Shown piece after piece: positions 29,387 through 40,485 of a stretch of DNA of 64,000 nucleotides (position 1 is its first letter; every line of letters starts with the position of its first letter). Made by a program: the position numbers and the translations under genes. Location: NCBI GenBank assembly GCA_037388705.1, contig JARRJY010000001.1, positions 1 through 64,000 of the forward strand. Reading direction: 5' to 3'. The DNA comes from JARRJY01 sp037388705. Its GTDB lineage: Bacteria; Pseudomonadota; Gammaproteobacteria; UBA6429; Thiohalophilaceae. The notes beneath the pieces are model-generated. The model searched no databases. It was not told the origin of the DNA and was given only the letters and a program-made list of their open reading frames with translations.

Positions 29387-29440
29387 CCCGCCCTCATTGC
29401 GGTAGTGATACTGTTATGTATGACTATGCTTTTGCAATTT

Positions 29441-29517
29441 CGGGGTGTAGCGCAGCCTGGTAGCGCAACTGCTTTGGGAGCAGTGGGTCGGCGGTTCGAA
29501 TCCGTCCACCCCGACCA
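29441..29517 (+). tRNA. tRNA-Pro (anticodon TGG)
   Basis: Cloverleaf with acceptor CGGGGTG/CACCCCG, anticodon arm ACTGC-TTTGGGA-GCAGT giving TGG, T-arm GGTTCGAATCC and encoded CCA. Confidence 0.97.
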
Positions 29518-29615
29518 GATTTAACAGGACCAAGGGATAAGGGCCTGGATATGAGGTGATGAGAAGGGTCTTGTTACCTTAGCCATGTTTTAGTGTGTGG
29601 TAGGATGAAACCCAT

Positions 29616-29692
<77 letters not shown>

Positions 29693-29706
29693 TTTACCAG
29701 TTTATG

Positions 29707-29782
29707 GTGGCTATAGCTCAGTTGGTAGAGCCCTGGATTGTGATTCCAGTCGTCGTGGGTTCGAGTCCCATTAGCCACCCCA
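29707..29782 (+). tRNA. tRNA-His (anticodon GTG)
   Basis: Acceptor GTGGCTA/TAGCCAC with an extra G before position 1 (29706) facing C73, as required for tRNA-His. Anticodon loop TTGTGAT gives GTG. CCA is encoded. Confidence 0.97.
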
Positions 29783-29821
29783 TTTTCTTCTCCCCCCATA
29801 ACCTGTGGATTATCGAAGTAA

Positions 29822-29848
29822 AATAAACCTGATAAATGTAGGTTTATT
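29822..29848. repeat. Inverted repeat after the tRNA cluster
   Basis: AATAAACCT and AGGTTTATT, nine perfect pairs around a nine-base loop, with no T-run. It could be a processing or weak termination structure for the tRNA transcript. A second small hairpin TCGGGT-CTTT-ACCCGA lies about 30 bases on. The rest of 29783-30038 shows nothing else. Confidence 0.35.
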
Positions 29849-30038
29849 GGGATAAATTCATAGTTTTACTAAAGAAATTCGGGTCTTTACCCGACAATTA
29901 AATTAACTAGTACTTGAGTGAGATGCTTTGCGGCTTCCATGTAAACATGGGGTAACGGGTGAAATTTCCTTCAAGTATTAAAGCCGTAGTCACTATTAAT
30001 AATAATTTAAAGTCAGGTGCTGCATAGCTATAGTGCTC

Positions 30039-30986
30039 ATGGATATTAGAGCTACAAAATTTTTTGTCAATCGAATTATTATCGTTGTATGCGCAAACCT
30101 GATTGCCTTTGGTACCCATGCGGCTGATATCGTTTTCGTGTTAAGTAAAGATGCTCGCCCATACCGGCAATTCGTGGAAAGTGTTCAGCGGTCGTTGAAT
30201 CAATATCAAACGAATACTATTTCTTCCGAAACAATACTGCTTGATAAATACGTTGAAAAACCCAATGGCCACAGGTTAGTAGTAGCAGTTGGGACGATGG
30301 CCACCCGGGGGGTTATAGAAACCAGTACTGAACTTCCCATCCTGTCTACTCTGATCCCCAGTACTGTTTATCATGAAATCCGGGGTAACGCGACGCCTGC
30401 AATAAGAAAAAGAATGGCAGCGGTCTTTATCGATCACCCGTTAAAAAGATATATCAACTTTATTAAACAAATAGACCCAGGCTGGAAAAGGATTGGCCTG
30501 TTAACTGCAGAATCAAATAACCAGGTTAATCATGAAATAAAACGATTCAGCAGAGGCAATGGAATAAAAGTTATTCATGAAAAAGTGAAAAACACGGATG
30601 AAGTTATAAAAACATTGGGAAAAGTACTTGAAGATAGTGATGTTTTGTTAACTTTAGCGGATCCCGTTGTATTAAATCGTTCCACCGCACATGGAATACT
30701 GTTATCAGCCTATCATCAGAAAGTTCCGGTTATCAGTTATCTTAATTCATATGTAAAGGCAGGTGCACTGTCGGCACTTTATTCTACGCCTGATGATCTG
30801 GGTACACAGGTTGGTGAATTTTTAATAAAAGTAGTGCGCAATAAGTATGTTTTCCCCAGGCCGGAGCAATACCCGGAAATTTTTTCAATAGAAGTAAATA
30901 ATCGTGTTGCACACTCATTAGGCCTTGATGACATTGACAAGGAGGAAATCAAGCGTGTTCTCTATAAAATGGAGGGCATCAAATGA
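30039..30986 (+). CDS. Periplasmic ABC-type substrate-binding protein (PF04392-like)
   Basis: About 315 residues. Start taken at ATG 30039 (M-D-I-R); a GTG two codons earlier is possible. A signal segment is at about 12-28 ('[18 protein letters not shown]'). The mature protein has two alpha/beta lobes, with '[20 protein letters not shown]' and '[20 protein letters not shown]', as in the ABC_sub_bind family. The usual partner permease and ATPase are absent. Instead it overlaps the start of a hybrid histidine kinase by four bases (ATGA). That suggests it works as a ligand sensor for the kinase rather than in transport. Confidence 0.78.
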   Translation: MDIRATKFFVNRIIIVVCANLIAFGTHAADIVFVLSKDARPYRQFVESVQRSLNQYQTNTISSETILLDKYVEKPNGHRLVVAVGTMATRGVIETSTELPILSTLIPSTVYHEIRGNATPAIRKRMAAVFIDHPLKRYINFIKQIDPGWKRIGLLTAESNNQVNHEIKRFSRGNGIKVIHEKVKNTDEVIKTLGKVLEDSDVLLTLADPVVLNRSTAHGILLSAYHQKVPVISYLNSYVKAGALSALYSTPDDLGTQVGEFLIKVVRNKYVFPRPEQYPEIFSIEVNNRVAHSLGLDDIDKEEIKRVLYKMEGIK

Positions 30987-33421
30987 AAGACTGGGGAATC
31001 AGAAGAAAAGTTTTCTTTATCAGTATGGTTCCAGCTATATTGATCTCTATCTTTCTAGGCGGATTCTTCATCTACAACCAGTATAGTAACCTCGAACATT
31101 CACTGGATGAACGCGGCAAGTCACTGGTTAAACAGATATCACCGGCTGCCGAATTTGGTGTGTATTCCGGATATAACCAGGTTTTGAATCACCTTGCACT
31201 ATCTGCAATGCAACAACCTGATGTATCAGGAGTAGCCATCTATGATTTGTCTGGTATATCCATAAGCAAGGCAGGAAAACAAACGGTTACTCTTACCTCC
31301 TATAACAATCATGGGAAGCAAAATGTCATCTTGAACGAGCACAGCCCTATGGAGGTAGAGGCTTTCCAGGCCCCGATTTATAGAACCGAGTTTTCATCAG
31401 GTGATTATGAAATGGACCTGGTTGATGAAAATATGGAAATGGTTGTTACCGAAGAAATAATCGGTTGGGTAGTACTTGAACTCAGCAAACAGGCAACTGC
31501 TGACAAGCAACAGGAAGCGATACGCCAAGGGCTTGTTATTACAATTATACTTCTTGCGTTAACCTGGCAACTGGCAAAACTTATCGGTAAAAGTGTAAGT
31601 GAACCGATACTTGATTTAACCGAGGCAGTGGAAAAACTGGGGAGTGGTCAACTGGAAACCAGGGTTAGTGTCACCTCGGGAGGGGAATTATCAACATTGC
31701 AATCAGGCATAAATGCAATGGCCGAGTCCCTGAATGTTGCCCAGGATTATTTACAGGAAAAAGTCTATGAAGCTACGAAACAATTAAGACGTGCGCTGGG
31801 TAAACTTGAAGAACAAAATAACGAGCTTGAAGCTGCTCGTGAACATGCTGATGAAGCCAACAAGGCGAAGAGCCAGTTCCTTGCCAATATGAGTCATGAG
31901 TTACGTACACCGCTGAATGCCATCATTGGCTACAGTGAAATGCTTATGGAAGAGGCGGTAGAAGATGGTATGACGGAGCTTGTGCCAGATCTCGATAAAA
32001 TTAATCATGCAGGCCAGCACTTATTAACGTTAATTAACACTGTGCTGGATCTTTCCAAGATTGAAGCAGGCAAAATGGAAGTTTACTGTGAAGACTTCTC
32101 AATAAAGGCACTGACAGATGAAGTCACCAGTACAATTCGACCTGTAATAGAAAACAATAATAATAACCTTGAAATAGAAATTGGTGAAGATGTTGATGAA
32201 ATAAATTCTGATCTTACCAAGGTAAAACAGATATTGTTTAATCTCATCAGTAATGCCAGCAAGTTTACAGAGAATGGAAAAATAAGTTTATCAGTTCATA
32301 AATCTCATGATGCTGAAAACGAATGGTATACCTTTTCAATAAAAGATACTGGCATTGGTATGACGCGTGAGCAAATATCAAAACTTTTTTCGCCATTTAT
32401 TCAGGCAGATGTTACTACAACACGAAAATATGGCGGTACTGGTCTGGGGTTGACAATATGCAAACAATTTTGCGAATTGCTAGGTGGCAATATTGAAGTT
32501 AAAAGCGAAGTGAATGTGGGTACAGAGTTTATTGTTAAGCTACCAGTTTCGACAAAAGTGATTAGTGAACCAGCTGAGCCCGAGAGTAATCTTGCCAGAA
32601 CCCTTCGTTTTGCGGAACAGAACAGCAGACAGGAAAAAGAAACCGAGCGTCGTCAACACCTGACGAAAATCCTGGTGGTCGATGATGATCCTGCGATGCG
32701 AAATTTACTGAGACGACAACTGGAAAAAGAAGGCTTTGAAGTTATCGAAGCGGTTGACGGTCAACAGGGCCTGGCAATGGCAAGAGAATGTCATCCGGAT
32801 ATCATCACGCTTGATGTCATGATGCCAGGTATGGATGGCTGGAGTGTTTTAAAAGAAATTAAGGCAGATAACGAGTTAAGTGATATTGCAGTAATTATCC
32901 TGAGTATAATCAGTGATAAAAATATTGGTTTTACACTTGGTGCTGCTGAGTATCTTACCAAGCCAGTAGACTGGGATTTATTAGCCGATACGATCAAGAA
33001 AATTATTCGCAAACCCCGCGAACCGGCAAAGATTCTGGTAGTAGAAGATGAGGCATCCGTCAGGGAACTGGTGAAACGTATGCTGGAAAAAGAAGCCTGG
33101 CAGGTTGTTGAGGCTGAAAACGGACAGGTTGCACTGTGCAAAGTGGAAGAAGAAATACCCGATTTGATTATCCTGGATCTGATGTTACCAGTGATGGATG
33201 GTTTCGAATTCATTAACAACATAAAGGCAAAAGAGGAGTACAAAAACATCCCGGTCATTATTCTAACCGCGGCAGATATTTCAGCAGATGAAAAACGCTA
33301 CCTGGAAGATCGTGTCATCAGCATCATTCAGAAATCAGGTGTGCATAAAGATGAACTCATGGCTGAAATTTGTGATGTTATTAAAGGCAAAAGCCCGTCA
33401 GGCAAAGTCATTTCTTCTTGA
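30983..33421 (+). CDS. Hybrid sensor histidine kinase, BarA/GacS-like input, two receiver domains
   Basis: 812 residues. TM1 at about 10-32, a periplasmic domain to about 175 ('[20 protein letters not shown]' resembles the BarA/GacS sensor), TM2 at about 178-200, HAMP and coiled coil to about 295. The HisKA phospho-His is in '[15 protein letters not shown]' (about H305). The ATPase has N-box '[15 protein letters not shown]', G1 'DTGIGM' and G2 '[11 protein letters not shown]'. Receiver 1 begins near 562 ('[11 protein letters not shown]', phospho-Asp about 610). Receiver 2 begins near 682 ('[11 protein letters not shown]', phospho-Asp about 731). No Hpt domain is present, so a separate phosphotransfer protein or regulator must exist elsewhere. 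Co-transcribed with the binding protein upstream. Confidence 0.88.
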   Translation: MKDWGIRRKVFFISMVPAILISIFLGGFFIYNQYSNLEHSLDERGKSLVKQISPAAEFGVYSGYNQVLNHLALSAMQQPDVSGVAIYDLSGISISKAGKQTVTLTSYNNHGKQNVILNEHSPMEVEAFQAPIYRTEFSSGDYEMDLVDENMEMVVTEEIIGWVVLELSKQATADKQQEAIRQGLVITIILLALTWQLAKLIGKSVSEPILDLTEAVEKLGSGQLETRVSVTSGGELSTLQSGINAMAESLNVAQDYLQEKVYEATKQLRRALGKLEEQNNELEAAREHADEANKAKSQFLANMSHELRTPLNAIIGYSEMLMEEAVEDGMTELVPDLDKINHAGQHLLTLINTVLDLSKIEAGKMEVYCEDFSIKALTDEVTSTIRPVIENNNNNLEIEIGEDVDEINSDLTKVKQILFNLISNASKFTENGKISLSVHKSHDAENEWYTFSIKDTGIGMTREQISKLFSPFIQADVTTTRKYGGTGLGLTICKQFCELLGGNIEVKSEVNVGTEFIVKLPVSTKVISEPAEPESNLARTLRFAEQNSRQEKETERRQHLTKILVVDDDPAMRNLLRRQLEKEGFEVIEAVDGQQGLAMARECHPDIITLDVMMPGMDGWSVLKEIKADNELSDIAVIILSIISDKNIGFTLGAAEYLTKPVDWDLLADTIKKIIRKPREPAKILVVEDEASVRELVKRMLEKEAWQVVEAENGQVALCKVEEEIPDLIILDLMLPVMDGFEFINNIKAKEEYKNIPVIILTAADISADEKRYLEDRVISIIQKSGVHKDELMAEICDVIKGKSPSGKVISS

Positions 33422-33433
33422 ATTCGCAATACA

Positions 33434-33463
33434 TTGAAATTAGTTACGCCTTTCAGGTATGCT
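33434..33463 (+). promoter_or_regulatory. Candidate promoter for tRNA-Lys/tRNA-Leu
   Basis: TTGAAA at 33434-33439 and TATGCT at 33458-33463 with an 18-base spacer, about 22 bases before tRNA-Lys. Confidence 0.5.
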
Positions 33464-33484
33464 TCGCTTTTCTGATGGGCCATC

Positions 33485-33560
33485 GGGGCATTAGCTCAGT
33501 TGGTAGAGCAGGGGACTCTTAATCCCTTGGTCGTAGGTTCGAGTCCTACATGCCCCACCA
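33485..33560 (+). tRNA. tRNA-Lys (anticodon CTT)
   Basis: Acceptor GGGGCAT/ATGCCCC, anticodon loop CTCTTAA giving CTT, T-loop TTCGAGTC and encoded CCA. A CTT tRNA-Lys is an extra isoacceptor beyond the universal TTT. Confidence 0.96.
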
Positions 33561-33628
33561 GACCCCTTCTCGTTTCCCCTATATCATCAGTCCCTGATAT
33601 AATAGGCGGCAACGATTTAATGTGAATT

Positions 33629-33713
33629 GCCGCTCTGGTGGAATTGGTAGACACGCTAGATTTAGGTTCTAGTGCCTCACGGTGTCCGAGTTCGAGTCTC
33701 GGGGGCGGCACCA
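33629..33713 (+). tRNA. tRNA-Leu (anticodon TAG)
   Basis: Long variable arm (type II), acceptor GCCGCTC/GGGCGGC, anticodon arm CTAGA-TTTAGGT-TCTAG giving TAG, encoded CCA. It precedes tig by 54 bases, the same order as in Pseudomonas. Confidence 0.97.
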
Positions 33714-33767
33714 TTTTCTGAAATTTATTAACTAATTGATTTTAATATCATTTTTGAGGTTTGACCC

Positions 33768-35075
33768 ATGCAAGTTTCTGTAGAGTCAGGTAATGGCCTG
33801 GAACGCCGTATGACGGTGACAATTGAAGAAGACCGTATTGCGGATGCGGTAGACAAGCGTCTGAAGGATATGACCCGCACGGTAAAATTGAACGGTTTTC
33901 GAAAAGGCAAGGTGCCTCTCAAGGTCGTCAAACAGCATTATGGCGCCCAGGTACGCCATGAAGTACTGGGTGAAGTCGTTCAGTCCAGCTTCTACGAAGC
34001 AGTCCAGCAAGAAAACCTGCAGCCCGCCGGTTTACCTGCCATTGATACCAAGGATTCAAACCCTGGAAATGGACTTGAGTTCACGGCAACTTTCGAGGTT
34101 TACCCGGAAATAAAACTGGCCACCCTGGACAAGACAAGCATTGAAGCCACGACGTGTGAAATCACCGATGGCGATATTGATGACATGATCGACACAATTC
34201 GTAAGCAAAATGTCACATTTGAAACAGCAGATCGCGCCTGTGAAGATGGTGACCAGGTCAATATCGACTTCACCGGCTCTGTTGATGGCAAAGAATTCGA
34301 AGGTGGTAAGGCGACAGGTCATAGCCTGGTACTGGGACAGGGTAAGATGATCCCCGGTTTTGAGGACGGTATTGTCGGTGCCAAGGCCGGAGATGACATT
34401 ACTGTTGATGTGACGTTCCCGGAAAACTACCAGGCAGAACAGCTGGCTGGTAAAGCAGCGCAGTTTGCCATTCATGTGAATACCGTTGAAGCGCCAGTGT
34501 TACCGGAAGTGGATGACGAATTTGCCAAGAAACTGGGTGTTGATGACGGTGATATGGAGAAAATGCGCCAGGAAATACGTGACAACATGGAACGTGAAAT
34601 GAAACAGCGCATCAAGGCCAAGAATAAAGAAGCAGTGATGAACTCGCTGATCGAAGTGAACAAGCTTGAAGTACCGGCAGCACTGATTGATAACGAGGCG
34701 CAGGCGTTGGCACAACAAATGCAGCAACAATTTGCAGCGCAAGGTGCGGCAAACCAGTTCCCGATTACGCCGGATATGTTCAAGGAACAGGCGGAGCGCA
34801 GGGTGACACTGGGCCTGATTATGTCGGAAATGGTTAAAGAACATGACATCAAGGTCGATGATGATAAAGTAAAGGCAATGGTTGAGGAGATTGCTCAACC
34901 ATATGAGCACCCGGATGAAGTGGTAAAGTGGTATTACGCGGATAAACGACGTTTATCCGAGGTGGAATCACTGGCCTTTGAGGATATGATTGTGGACCTG
35001 GTAATGTCACAGGCCAAAATTACTGAAAAATCAGTTGCTTTCAAGGACTTAGTAGCTCCACAAGCAGCCGAATAA
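33768..35075 (+). CDS. tig: Trigger factor chaperone
   Basis: Ribosome-bound chaperone and prolyl isomerase that meets nascent chains. 435 residues. The N-terminal ribosome-binding domain contains the G-F-R-K-G-K-V-P signature ('[18 protein letters not shown]', about residues 43-60). The FKBP-like PPIase domain lies at about 150-245 ('[20 protein letters not shown]'), and the C-terminal helical chaperone domain follows. ATG at 33768. clpP follows by 19 bases. Complete and unremarkable. Confidence 0.97.
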   Translation: MQVSVESGNGLERRMTVTIEEDRIADAVDKRLKDMTRTVKLNGFRKGKVPLKVVKQHYGAQVRHEVLGEVVQSSFYEAVQQENLQPAGLPAIDTKDSNPGNGLEFTATFEVYPEIKLATLDKTSIEATTCEITDGDIDDMIDTIRKQNVTFETADRACEDGDQVNIDFTGSVDGKEFEGGKATGHSLVLGQGKMIPGFEDGIVGAKAGDDITVDVTFPENYQAEQLAGKAAQFAIHVNTVEAPVLPEVDDEFAKKLGVDDGDMEKMRQEIRDNMEREMKQRIKAKNKEAVMNSLIEVNKLEVPAALIDNEAQALAQQMQQQFAAQGAANQFPITPDMFKEQAERRVTLGLIMSEMVKEHDIKVDDDKVKAMVEEIAQPYEHPDEVVKWYYADKRRLSEVESLAFEDMIVDLVMSQAKITEKSVAFKDLVAPQAAE

Positions 35076-35094
35076 CGCTAAAGGAAGGATTTTC

Positions 35095-35724
35095 GTGACC
35101 GATAAAACAACTAATAATGGTTTGATAGATCCCATGGCCCAGCTGGTGCCCATGGTGGTGGAACAGAGCTCTCGTGGTGAACGTGCTTATGATATTTATT
35201 CTCGTTTGCTCAAGGAGCGGGTAATTTTCCTGGTTGGCCAGGTTGAAGATCACATGGCTAACCTGGTGGTTGCCCAGTTACTGTTCCTGGAATCAGAAAA
35301 CCCGGATAAAGACGTACATTTGTATATCAATTCCCCGGGTGGCTCGGTTACTGCGGGGATGTCCATTTATGACACCATGCAGTTCATCAAACCGGATGTG
35401 GCAACCATGTGTATTGGTCAGGCTGCCAGTATGGGCGCGGTATTACTGGCTGGTGGCGCCAAGGGCAAGCGTTATGCGCTGCCTCACTCGCGCACCATGA
35501 TTCACCAGCCACTGGGCGGTTTCCAGGGCCAGGCAACGGATATTGAGATCCATGCCAAAGAAATACTGGAAATCAGGGAACGATTAAACAAAGTTCTCGC
35601 CAAACATACAGGGCAGCCGCTGGAGCGAATCCAGACCGATACTGACAGGGACTTTTTCATGAGTGCACATGATTCAGTCGAATATGGCTTGATTGACAAG
35701 GTAATGGAAGCCCGTGAAGGCTAA
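35095..35724 (+). CDS. clpP: ATP-dependent Clp protease proteolytic subunit
   Basis: Serine peptidase that forms a tetradecameric barrel and degrades substrates fed by ClpX/ClpA. 209 residues. The catalytic Ser is in '[20 protein letters not shown]', His in '[20 protein letters not shown]', Asp in '[19 protein letters not shown]'. GTG start at 35095, giving a short propeptide ending before '[20 protein letters not shown]'. Upstream tig and downstream clpX conform to the usual order. Confidence 0.97.
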   Translation: MTDKTTNNGLIDPMAQLVPMVVEQSSRGERAYDIYSRLLKERVIFLVGQVEDHMANLVVAQLLFLESENPDKDVHLYINSPGGSVTAGMSIYDTMQFIKPDVATMCIGQAASMGAVLLAGGAKGKRYALPHSRTMIHQPLGGFQGQATDIEIHAKEILEIRERLNKVLAKHTGQPLERIQTDTDRDFFMSAHDSVEYGLIDKVMEAREG

Positions 35725-35775
35725 AAAATAGCCAGAAATAACAAAGAATTCAGGGACTTTTTTGCCAAATATAGA

Positions 35776-35828
35776 CTTGAAAAACCTGTTAAAACTACGC
35801 ATGGTATAGGTATGCGAAAACAGGTTTA
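35776..35828 (+). promoter_or_regulatory. Structured clpP-clpX spacer with a CTTGAAAA box
   Basis: CTTGAAAA at 35776-35783 resembles a sigma-32 -35 element, with ACGCAT 14 bases on as a poor -10. The same stretch forms an interrupted hairpin: AACCTGTT (35783-35790) with AACAGGTT (35819-35826), and an inner CGCAT/ATGCG. No T-run follows. It could be a heat-shock promoter for clpX, an mRNA structure, or both. Confidence 0.35.
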
Positions 35829-35865
35829 AAGCATCACAATACAGGTAAAGGTAAGAGGACATATT

Positions 35866-37155
35866 ATGAGCGACGACAAGAATTCCACAGGCGGCGGTGA
35901 TAACGGCAAGCTCCTGTATTGCTCATTCTGTGGCAAGAGTCAGCATGAAGTTCGCAAGCTGATCGCAGGTCCTTCTGTCTTTGTGTGTGATGAATGTGTA
36001 GAACTCTGCAATGACATCATTCGTGAAGAAGTTCAGGAACAACAAACTTCTGTCAGTGGTAGTTCATTACCGACACCACACGAAATCAAGGATATCCTTG
36101 ATGAATATGTCATTGGACAGCAACGTGCCAAGCGCGTGTTATCGGTAGCGGTGTATAATCACTACAAGCGCCTTGAGACTGGTCTGAAAAAAGACGATGT
36201 TGAACTTTCCAAAAGTAACATCCTGCTGATTGGTCCTACCGGTAGTGGTAAAACCCTGCTGGCAGAAACCCTGGCGCGCTTACTGAATGTGCCTTTCACC
36301 ATCGCTGATGCAACCACGTTAACTGAAGCCGGTTACGTCGGTGAGGATGTTGAAAACATCATTCAGAAGTTGCTGCAAAAATGTGACTATGACGTGGACA
36401 AGGCCCAAACCGGTATCGTTTACATCGATGAAATCGACAAGATTTCTCGCAAGTCAGATAACCCATCGATTACCCGCGATGTTTCTGGTGAAGGTGTGCA
36501 ACAGGCCTTATTGAAACTGATCGAAGGTACGGTAGCTTCTGTGCCACCACAAGGTGGTCGCAAGCATCCTCAGCAGGAATTCTTACAGGTTGATACCTCC
36601 AACATTCTCTTTGTCTGTGGTGGCGCATTTGCCGGCCTGGATAAGATTATTCGCGAGCGCTCTGAAAAAGGTGGCATTGGTTTCGGTGCGGAAGTGAAAA
36701 GCAAGGATGCACAGAAGAGTGTTTCTGAAGTCCTGCATGAGGTAGAACCTGAAGACCTGACACGTTACGGTCTGATTCCCGAATTTGTCGGTCGTTTGCC
36801 GGTCCTGGCAACACTGGAAGAGCTGGATGAAGATGCGCTGGTACAAATTCTTACTGAACCCAAGAATGCGCTGACCAAGCAGTACATGAAAATGTTTGAA
36901 CTGGAAGACTGTGAACTGGAATTCCGTGAAGACGCCCTGCGTGCCGTGGCGAAAAAAGCTATGGAACGTAAAACCGGCGCGCGTGGATTGCGCTCAATTC
37001 TTGAACATGTCTTGCTGGATACTATGTACGATCTGCCATCGATGGATAATGTCGAGAAGGTTGTGATTGACGAGTCAATGATAACGGGCGATGGCGGGGA
37101 GCCAATCTATATATACGAGGGCTCTGAGTCCCGTGCCGCATCAGCCGACGATTAA
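35866..37155 (+). CDS. clpX: ATP-dependent Clp protease ATP-binding subunit ClpX
   Basis: AAA+ unfoldase that delivers tagged proteins to ClpP. 429 residues. The N-terminal C4 zinc domain '[17 protein letters not shown]' and 'CDECVELC' binds adaptors. The Walker A is '[18 protein letters not shown]', Walker B '[11 protein letters not shown]', sensor 2 in '[12 protein letters not shown]'. The ClpP-docking I-G-F loop is '[10 protein letters not shown]'. ATG start at 35866 after AAGAGGAC. It ends before a strong terminator. Confidence 0.97.
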   Translation: MSDDKNSTGGGDNGKLLYCSFCGKSQHEVRKLIAGPSVFVCDECVELCNDIIREEVQEQQTSVSGSSLPTPHEIKDILDEYVIGQQRAKRVLSVAVYNHYKRLETGLKKDDVELSKSNILLIGPTGSGKTLLAETLARLLNVPFTIADATTLTEAGYVGEDVENIIQKLLQKCDYDVDKAQTGIVYIDEIDKISRKSDNPSITRDVSGEGVQQALLKLIEGTVASVPPQGGRKHPQQEFLQVDTSNILFVCGGAFAGLDKIIRERSEKGGIGFGAEVKSKDAQKSVSEVLHEVEPEDLTRYGLIPEFVGRLPVLATLEELDEDALVQILTEPKNALTKQYMKMFELEDCELEFREDALRAVAKKAMERKTGARGLRSILEHVLLDTMYDLPSMDNVEKVVIDESMITGDGGEPIYIYEGSESRAASADD

Positions 37156-37161
37156 CGAACA

Positions 37162-37193
37162 TTAAGGGGTATTTCGATACCCCTTAATTTTTT
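37162..37193 (+). terminator. Terminator after clpX
   Basis: TTAAGGGGTAT and ATACCCCTTAA, 11 perfect pairs around a TTCG tetraloop, followed by TTTTTT. Confidence 0.92.
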
Positions 37194-37221
37194 CGGACAT
37201 GGAAAATATTTTCAGCAAGGC

Positions 37222-37248
37222 ATTGATTTAGACTTTTTCTGACCCCAT
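37222..37248 (+). promoter_or_regulatory. Candidate sigma-32 (heat-shock) promoter of lon
   Basis: CCCCAT at 37243-37248 matches the sigma-32 -10 core (CCCCATNT), with ATTGAT at 37222-37227, 15 bases upstream, as a partial -35. Its place 68 bases ahead of lon fits the known heat-shock control of this gene in gammaproteobacteria. Confidence 0.5.
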
Positions 37249-37315
37249 AGCTAGGTTATCGAGCACCGTGTAAGTGCGCCAGTTAATGATACAAATATAT
37301 TTAGAGTAAAGACAT

Positions 37316-39733
37316 ATGTCAGAAGTAATCGAAGAACAGTCATCCGCTATCCCCGTTTTACCACTACGCGATGTCGTGGTTTACCCGCACATGGTGATCC
37401 CGTTATTTGTTGGACGTGATAAATCCATCAAGGCACTTGAAGCGGCAATGGAAAATGACAAACAGATTTTACTGGTTGCACAGAAAAGTGCTGCACAGGA
37501 TGAACCGGATGTCGAAGATCTATATAACATCGGAACGATTTCTAATATCCTGCAATTACTGAAATTACCTGATGGCACGGTAAAGGTGCTTGTTGAAGGT
37601 AATGAACGCGCCAAAATTGTTACTTTCCTGGGAAGTGAAGAATATTTCACTGCACAGATAGTGAAGTATGAAGAAGAAGCGGTAGATGAACGTGAAGCTG
37701 AAGTGTTATCACGCTCGTTAACAACACAGTTTGATCAATATGTGAAGTTGAACAAAAAGATCCCACCGGAAATTTTAACATCACTTTCAAGTATTGAAGA
37801 TCCCAGCCGTCTGGTAGATACCATTGCGGCACACATGTCTTTAAAGATTGAAGAGAAGCAAAAGATTCTCGAAATTACTGATTTGCGTGAACGCCTGGAA
37901 CATTTAATGGCGCTGATGGAATCAGAGTTGGACTTATTACAGGTAGAAAAACGTATTCGTGGACGTGTTAAACGCCAGATGGAAAAAAGCCAGCGTGAGT
38001 ACTATCTGAATGAACAGATGAAAGCGATCCAGAAAGAGTTGGGAGATATGGAAGATGTGCCCAATGAAATGGAAGAACTGGAAGAAAAAATTGAAAAAGC
38101 TGGCATGTCTAAAGAGGCGAAAACAAAGGCCAAGGCCGAGCTTAATAAATTAAAGATGATGTCACCCATGTCGGCAGAAGCCACCGTGGTACGCAACTAC
38201 CTGGACTGGATGGTAGGTGTACCGTGGAAGAAGCGTACCAAGATCCGTCATGAACTGGCTAAAGCAGAAGAAGTTCTGGAAGCCGATCACTATGGCCTGG
38301 AAAAAGTAAAGGAACGTATTCTTGAATACCTTGCCGTACAGCAGCGTAACAAGAAACTCAAAGGTCCTATACTTTGCCTGGTTGGTCCTCCAGGTGTAGG
38401 TAAAACATCGGTTGGGAAATCTATTGCGCGTGCAACGAACCGTAAGTTTGTTCGTATGGCACTGGGTGGTGTACGCGATGAAGCGGAAATTCGTGGTCAC
38501 CGTCGTACTTATATCGGTTCCATGCCTGGTAAGATCATTCAAAACCTGTCGAAAGTTGGTACACGAAATCCGTTGTTCCTGTTGGATGAGATCGACAAGA
38601 TGGCGATGGACTTCCGCGGTGATCCGGCGTCAGCTTTACTTGAAGTACTGGATCCAGAACAGAACCACACTTTCAACGATCACTACATGGAAGTGGATTA
38701 TGATCTGTCAGAAGTCATGTTCGTAGCTACCTCAAACACGATGAACATTCCTGGTCCTTTACTGGATCGTATGGAAGTCATTCGTCTGTCCGGTTATACC
38801 GAAGATGAAAAAGTAAACATCGCAGAGCGTTACCTGATCAATAAACAGATGAAGAACAATGGTTTGAAAGAAGGTGAATTGACTATCGGTGAAGACGCGG
38901 TACGAGACATTATTCGTTACTATACGCGTGAAGCGGGCGTACGTAACCTGGAACGTGAGATTGCCAAGATTTGCCGCAAGGTTGTAAAAGAAATCTTACT
39001 GGAAAAAAATGTGGCTTCTGTTGAAGTAACATCAGAAAACTCAGAGAAGTACCTGGGTGTGAAACGTTTCCGCTTTGGCCGAGCTGAAGAAAATGATCAA
39101 ATTGGCCAGGTAACCGGCCTTGCATGGACTGAAGTCGGTGGTGATTTATTAACCATTGAAACAGCCGTGATGCCAGGTAAAGGCAAACACAGTGTGACTG
39201 GTCAGCTGGGCGATGTGATGAAAGAATCTATCCAGGCTGCGATGACGGTTGTTCGTAGCCGTGCACAGGGGCTGGGTATCAAGTCGGAAGTTTTCGAGAA
39301 AAATGATATTCACGTTCACGTACCGGAAGGTGCGATTCCCAAAGATGGTCCTTCAGCTGGTATCGGCATGTGTACTGCGCTTGCATCAGCGCTCACAGAT
39401 ATTCCCGTTCGTGCTGATGTCGCCATGACAGGTGAAATTACCCTGCGTGGTGAGGTATTGCCTATTGGTGGCCTGAAAGAGAAGCTTCTTGCAGCTCATC
39501 GTGGTGGAATCAAGACTGTACTTATTCCGGATGAAAATCAGCGTGACCTGACCGAGATTCCGGACAATATTAAAGAGAATCTTGAGATCATTCCTGTTCG
39601 CTGGATTGACGAGGTGTTCGAAGTTGCGTTGACACGCACACCGGAAGCACTGACAGATGAAGAATTTGCCGCAACTGATGTTGTCGCAAAAGATGATGCA
39701 AAATCTGATCACAATTCAGTGCACACACATTAA
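37316..39733 (+). CDS. lon: ATP-dependent Lon protease
   Basis: Cytoplasmic AAA+ serine protease for damaged and regulatory proteins. 805 residues. The N-terminal LON substrate domain is at about 10-205 ('[20 protein letters not shown]'), then a coiled coil, then AAA+ with Walker A '[17 protein letters not shown]' (about residue 355) and Walker B 'FLLDEIDKM'. The C-terminal protease has the Ser in '[18 protein letters not shown]' and the Lys in '[14 protein letters not shown]'. All key residues are present. ATG at 37316. hupB follows on its own promoter. Confidence 0.97.
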   Translation: MSEVIEEQSSAIPVLPLRDVVVYPHMVIPLFVGRDKSIKALEAAMENDKQILLVAQKSAAQDEPDVEDLYNIGTISNILQLLKLPDGTVKVLVEGNERAKIVTFLGSEEYFTAQIVKYEEEAVDEREAEVLSRSLTTQFDQYVKLNKKIPPEILTSLSSIEDPSRLVDTIAAHMSLKIEEKQKILEITDLRERLEHLMALMESELDLLQVEKRIRGRVKRQMEKSQREYYLNEQMKAIQKELGDMEDVPNEMEELEEKIEKAGMSKEAKTKAKAELNKLKMMSPMSAEATVVRNYLDWMVGVPWKKRTKIRHELAKAEEVLEADHYGLEKVKERILEYLAVQQRNKKLKGPILCLVGPPGVGKTSVGKSIARATNRKFVRMALGGVRDEAEIRGHRRTYIGSMPGKIIQNLSKVGTRNPLFLLDEIDKMAMDFRGDPASALLEVLDPEQNHTFNDHYMEVDYDLSEVMFVATSNTMNIPGPLLDRMEVIRLSGYTEDEKVNIAERYLINKQMKNNGLKEGELTIGEDAVRDIIRYYTREAGVRNLEREIAKICRKVVKEILLEKNVASVEVTSENSEKYLGVKRFRFGRAEENDQIGQVTGLAWTEVGGDLLTIETAVMPGKGKHSVTGQLGDVMKESIQAAMTVVRSRAQGLGIKSEVFEKNDIHVHVPEGAIPKDGPSAGIGMCTALASALTDIPVRADVAMTGEITLRGEVLPIGGLKEKLLAAHRGGIKTVLIPDENQRDLTEIPDNIKENLEIIPVRWIDEVFEVALTRTPEALTDEEFAATDVVAKDDAKSDHNSVHTH

Positions 39734-39825
39734 CCACTTTTTTTAGTCCCTGAAAAACAGGTCTTGCCTCTGAAAATGTCAAGTCAGTAAGTCGTATTAT
39801 TTCTAACAAATGGCGACTTGCTTGC

Positions 39826-39854
39826 TTGACCACTACAGGGGCCGTTGGTATAAA
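39826..39854 (+). promoter_or_regulatory. Sigma-70 promoter of hupB
   Basis: TTGACC at 39826-39831 and TATAAA at 39849-39854 with a 17-base spacer, about 100 bases before the hupB GTG. The rest of the 223-base lon-hupB gap has no other clear signal. Confidence 0.75.
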
Positions 39855-39956
39855 AGCTAGGTATATGAATACTGTTACCGCCCCATAATCATATGAAGAA
39901 ATGAAATCCGGGCGGTATTTTTCTATTTAGAAACCATAATCAAAGGGGAGAGTGAC

Positions 39957-40229
39957 GTGAATAAAACTGAACTGATTGAAGCTGTAGCAGAAGGAGCTGA
40001 CATTTCAAAAGCAGCGGCAGAAAGAGCTGTGAATACTATGGTAAGCAGTGTTATTGGCACTCTGGCCAAAGGTGATCAGGTAGCGATTGCCGGCTTTGGT
40101 AGCTTTGTTGTTCGTGAGCGTGCTGCACGCACTGGACGTAACCCACGTACAGGTGAAGAAATTCAAATCAAAGCATCAAAAAATCCTGCATTTAAGGCTG
40201 GTAAAGCTTTTAAAGATGCCGTAAACTAG
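39957..40229 (+). CDS. hupB: DNA-binding protein HU-beta
   Basis: A 90-residue nucleoid protein of the HU/IHF family that binds and bends DNA as a dimer. The '[20 protein letters not shown]' DNA-binding arm with the R-N-P-R-T-G tip and the final '[19 protein letters not shown]' helix are standard. GTG start at 39957. The lon-hupB-ppiD order, with tRNAs inserted between, matches gammaproteobacteria. Confidence 0.97.
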   Translation: MNKTELIEAVAEGADISKAAAERAVNTMVSSVIGTLAKGDQVAIAGFGSFVVRERAARTGRNPRTGEEIQIKASKNPAFKAGKAFKDAVN

Positions 40230-40246
40230 CGCGCCTTTGATGGCTG

Positions 40247-40322
40247 GGGTGGTTAGCTCAGCTGGGAGAGCATCGCCCTTACAAGGCGAGGGTCACAGGT
40301 TCGATCCCTGTACCACCCACCA
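40247..40322 (+). tRNA. tRNA-Val (anticodon TAC)
   Basis: Acceptor GGGTGGT/ACCACCC, anticodon loop CTTACAA giving TAC, T-loop TTCGATCC, encoded CCA. Probably read from the hupB promoter, since only 17 bases separate them. Confidence 0.97.
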
Positions 40323-40326
40323 ACTT

Positions 40327-40403
40327 GGACCGGTAGTTCAGCTGGTTAGAATGCCGGCCTGTCACGCCGGAGGTCGCGGGTTCGAATCCCGTCCGGTCCG
40401 CCA
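40327..40403 (+). tRNA. tRNA-Asp (anticodon GTC)
   Basis: Acceptor GGACCGG/CCGGTCC, anticodon arm CCGGC-CTGTCAC-GCCGG giving GTC, encoded CCA. Four bases after tRNA-Val, so one transcript. Confidence 0.97.
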
Positions 40404-40411
40404 TATAAAAT

Positions 40412-40448
40412 AAGGGCGCGTCTTCTGTATGAAGTGCGCCCTTTTTTT
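40412..40448 (+). terminator. Terminator after tRNA-Asp
   Basis: AAGGGCGC pairing with GCGCCCTT across a 16-base loop that can itself fold (CTTC/GAAG), followed by seven T. Ends the hupB-tRNA unit before ppiD. Confidence 0.85.
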
Positions 40449-40485
40449 GTATTTGTAAACAAACTTATTATTAATGTGATTTACT

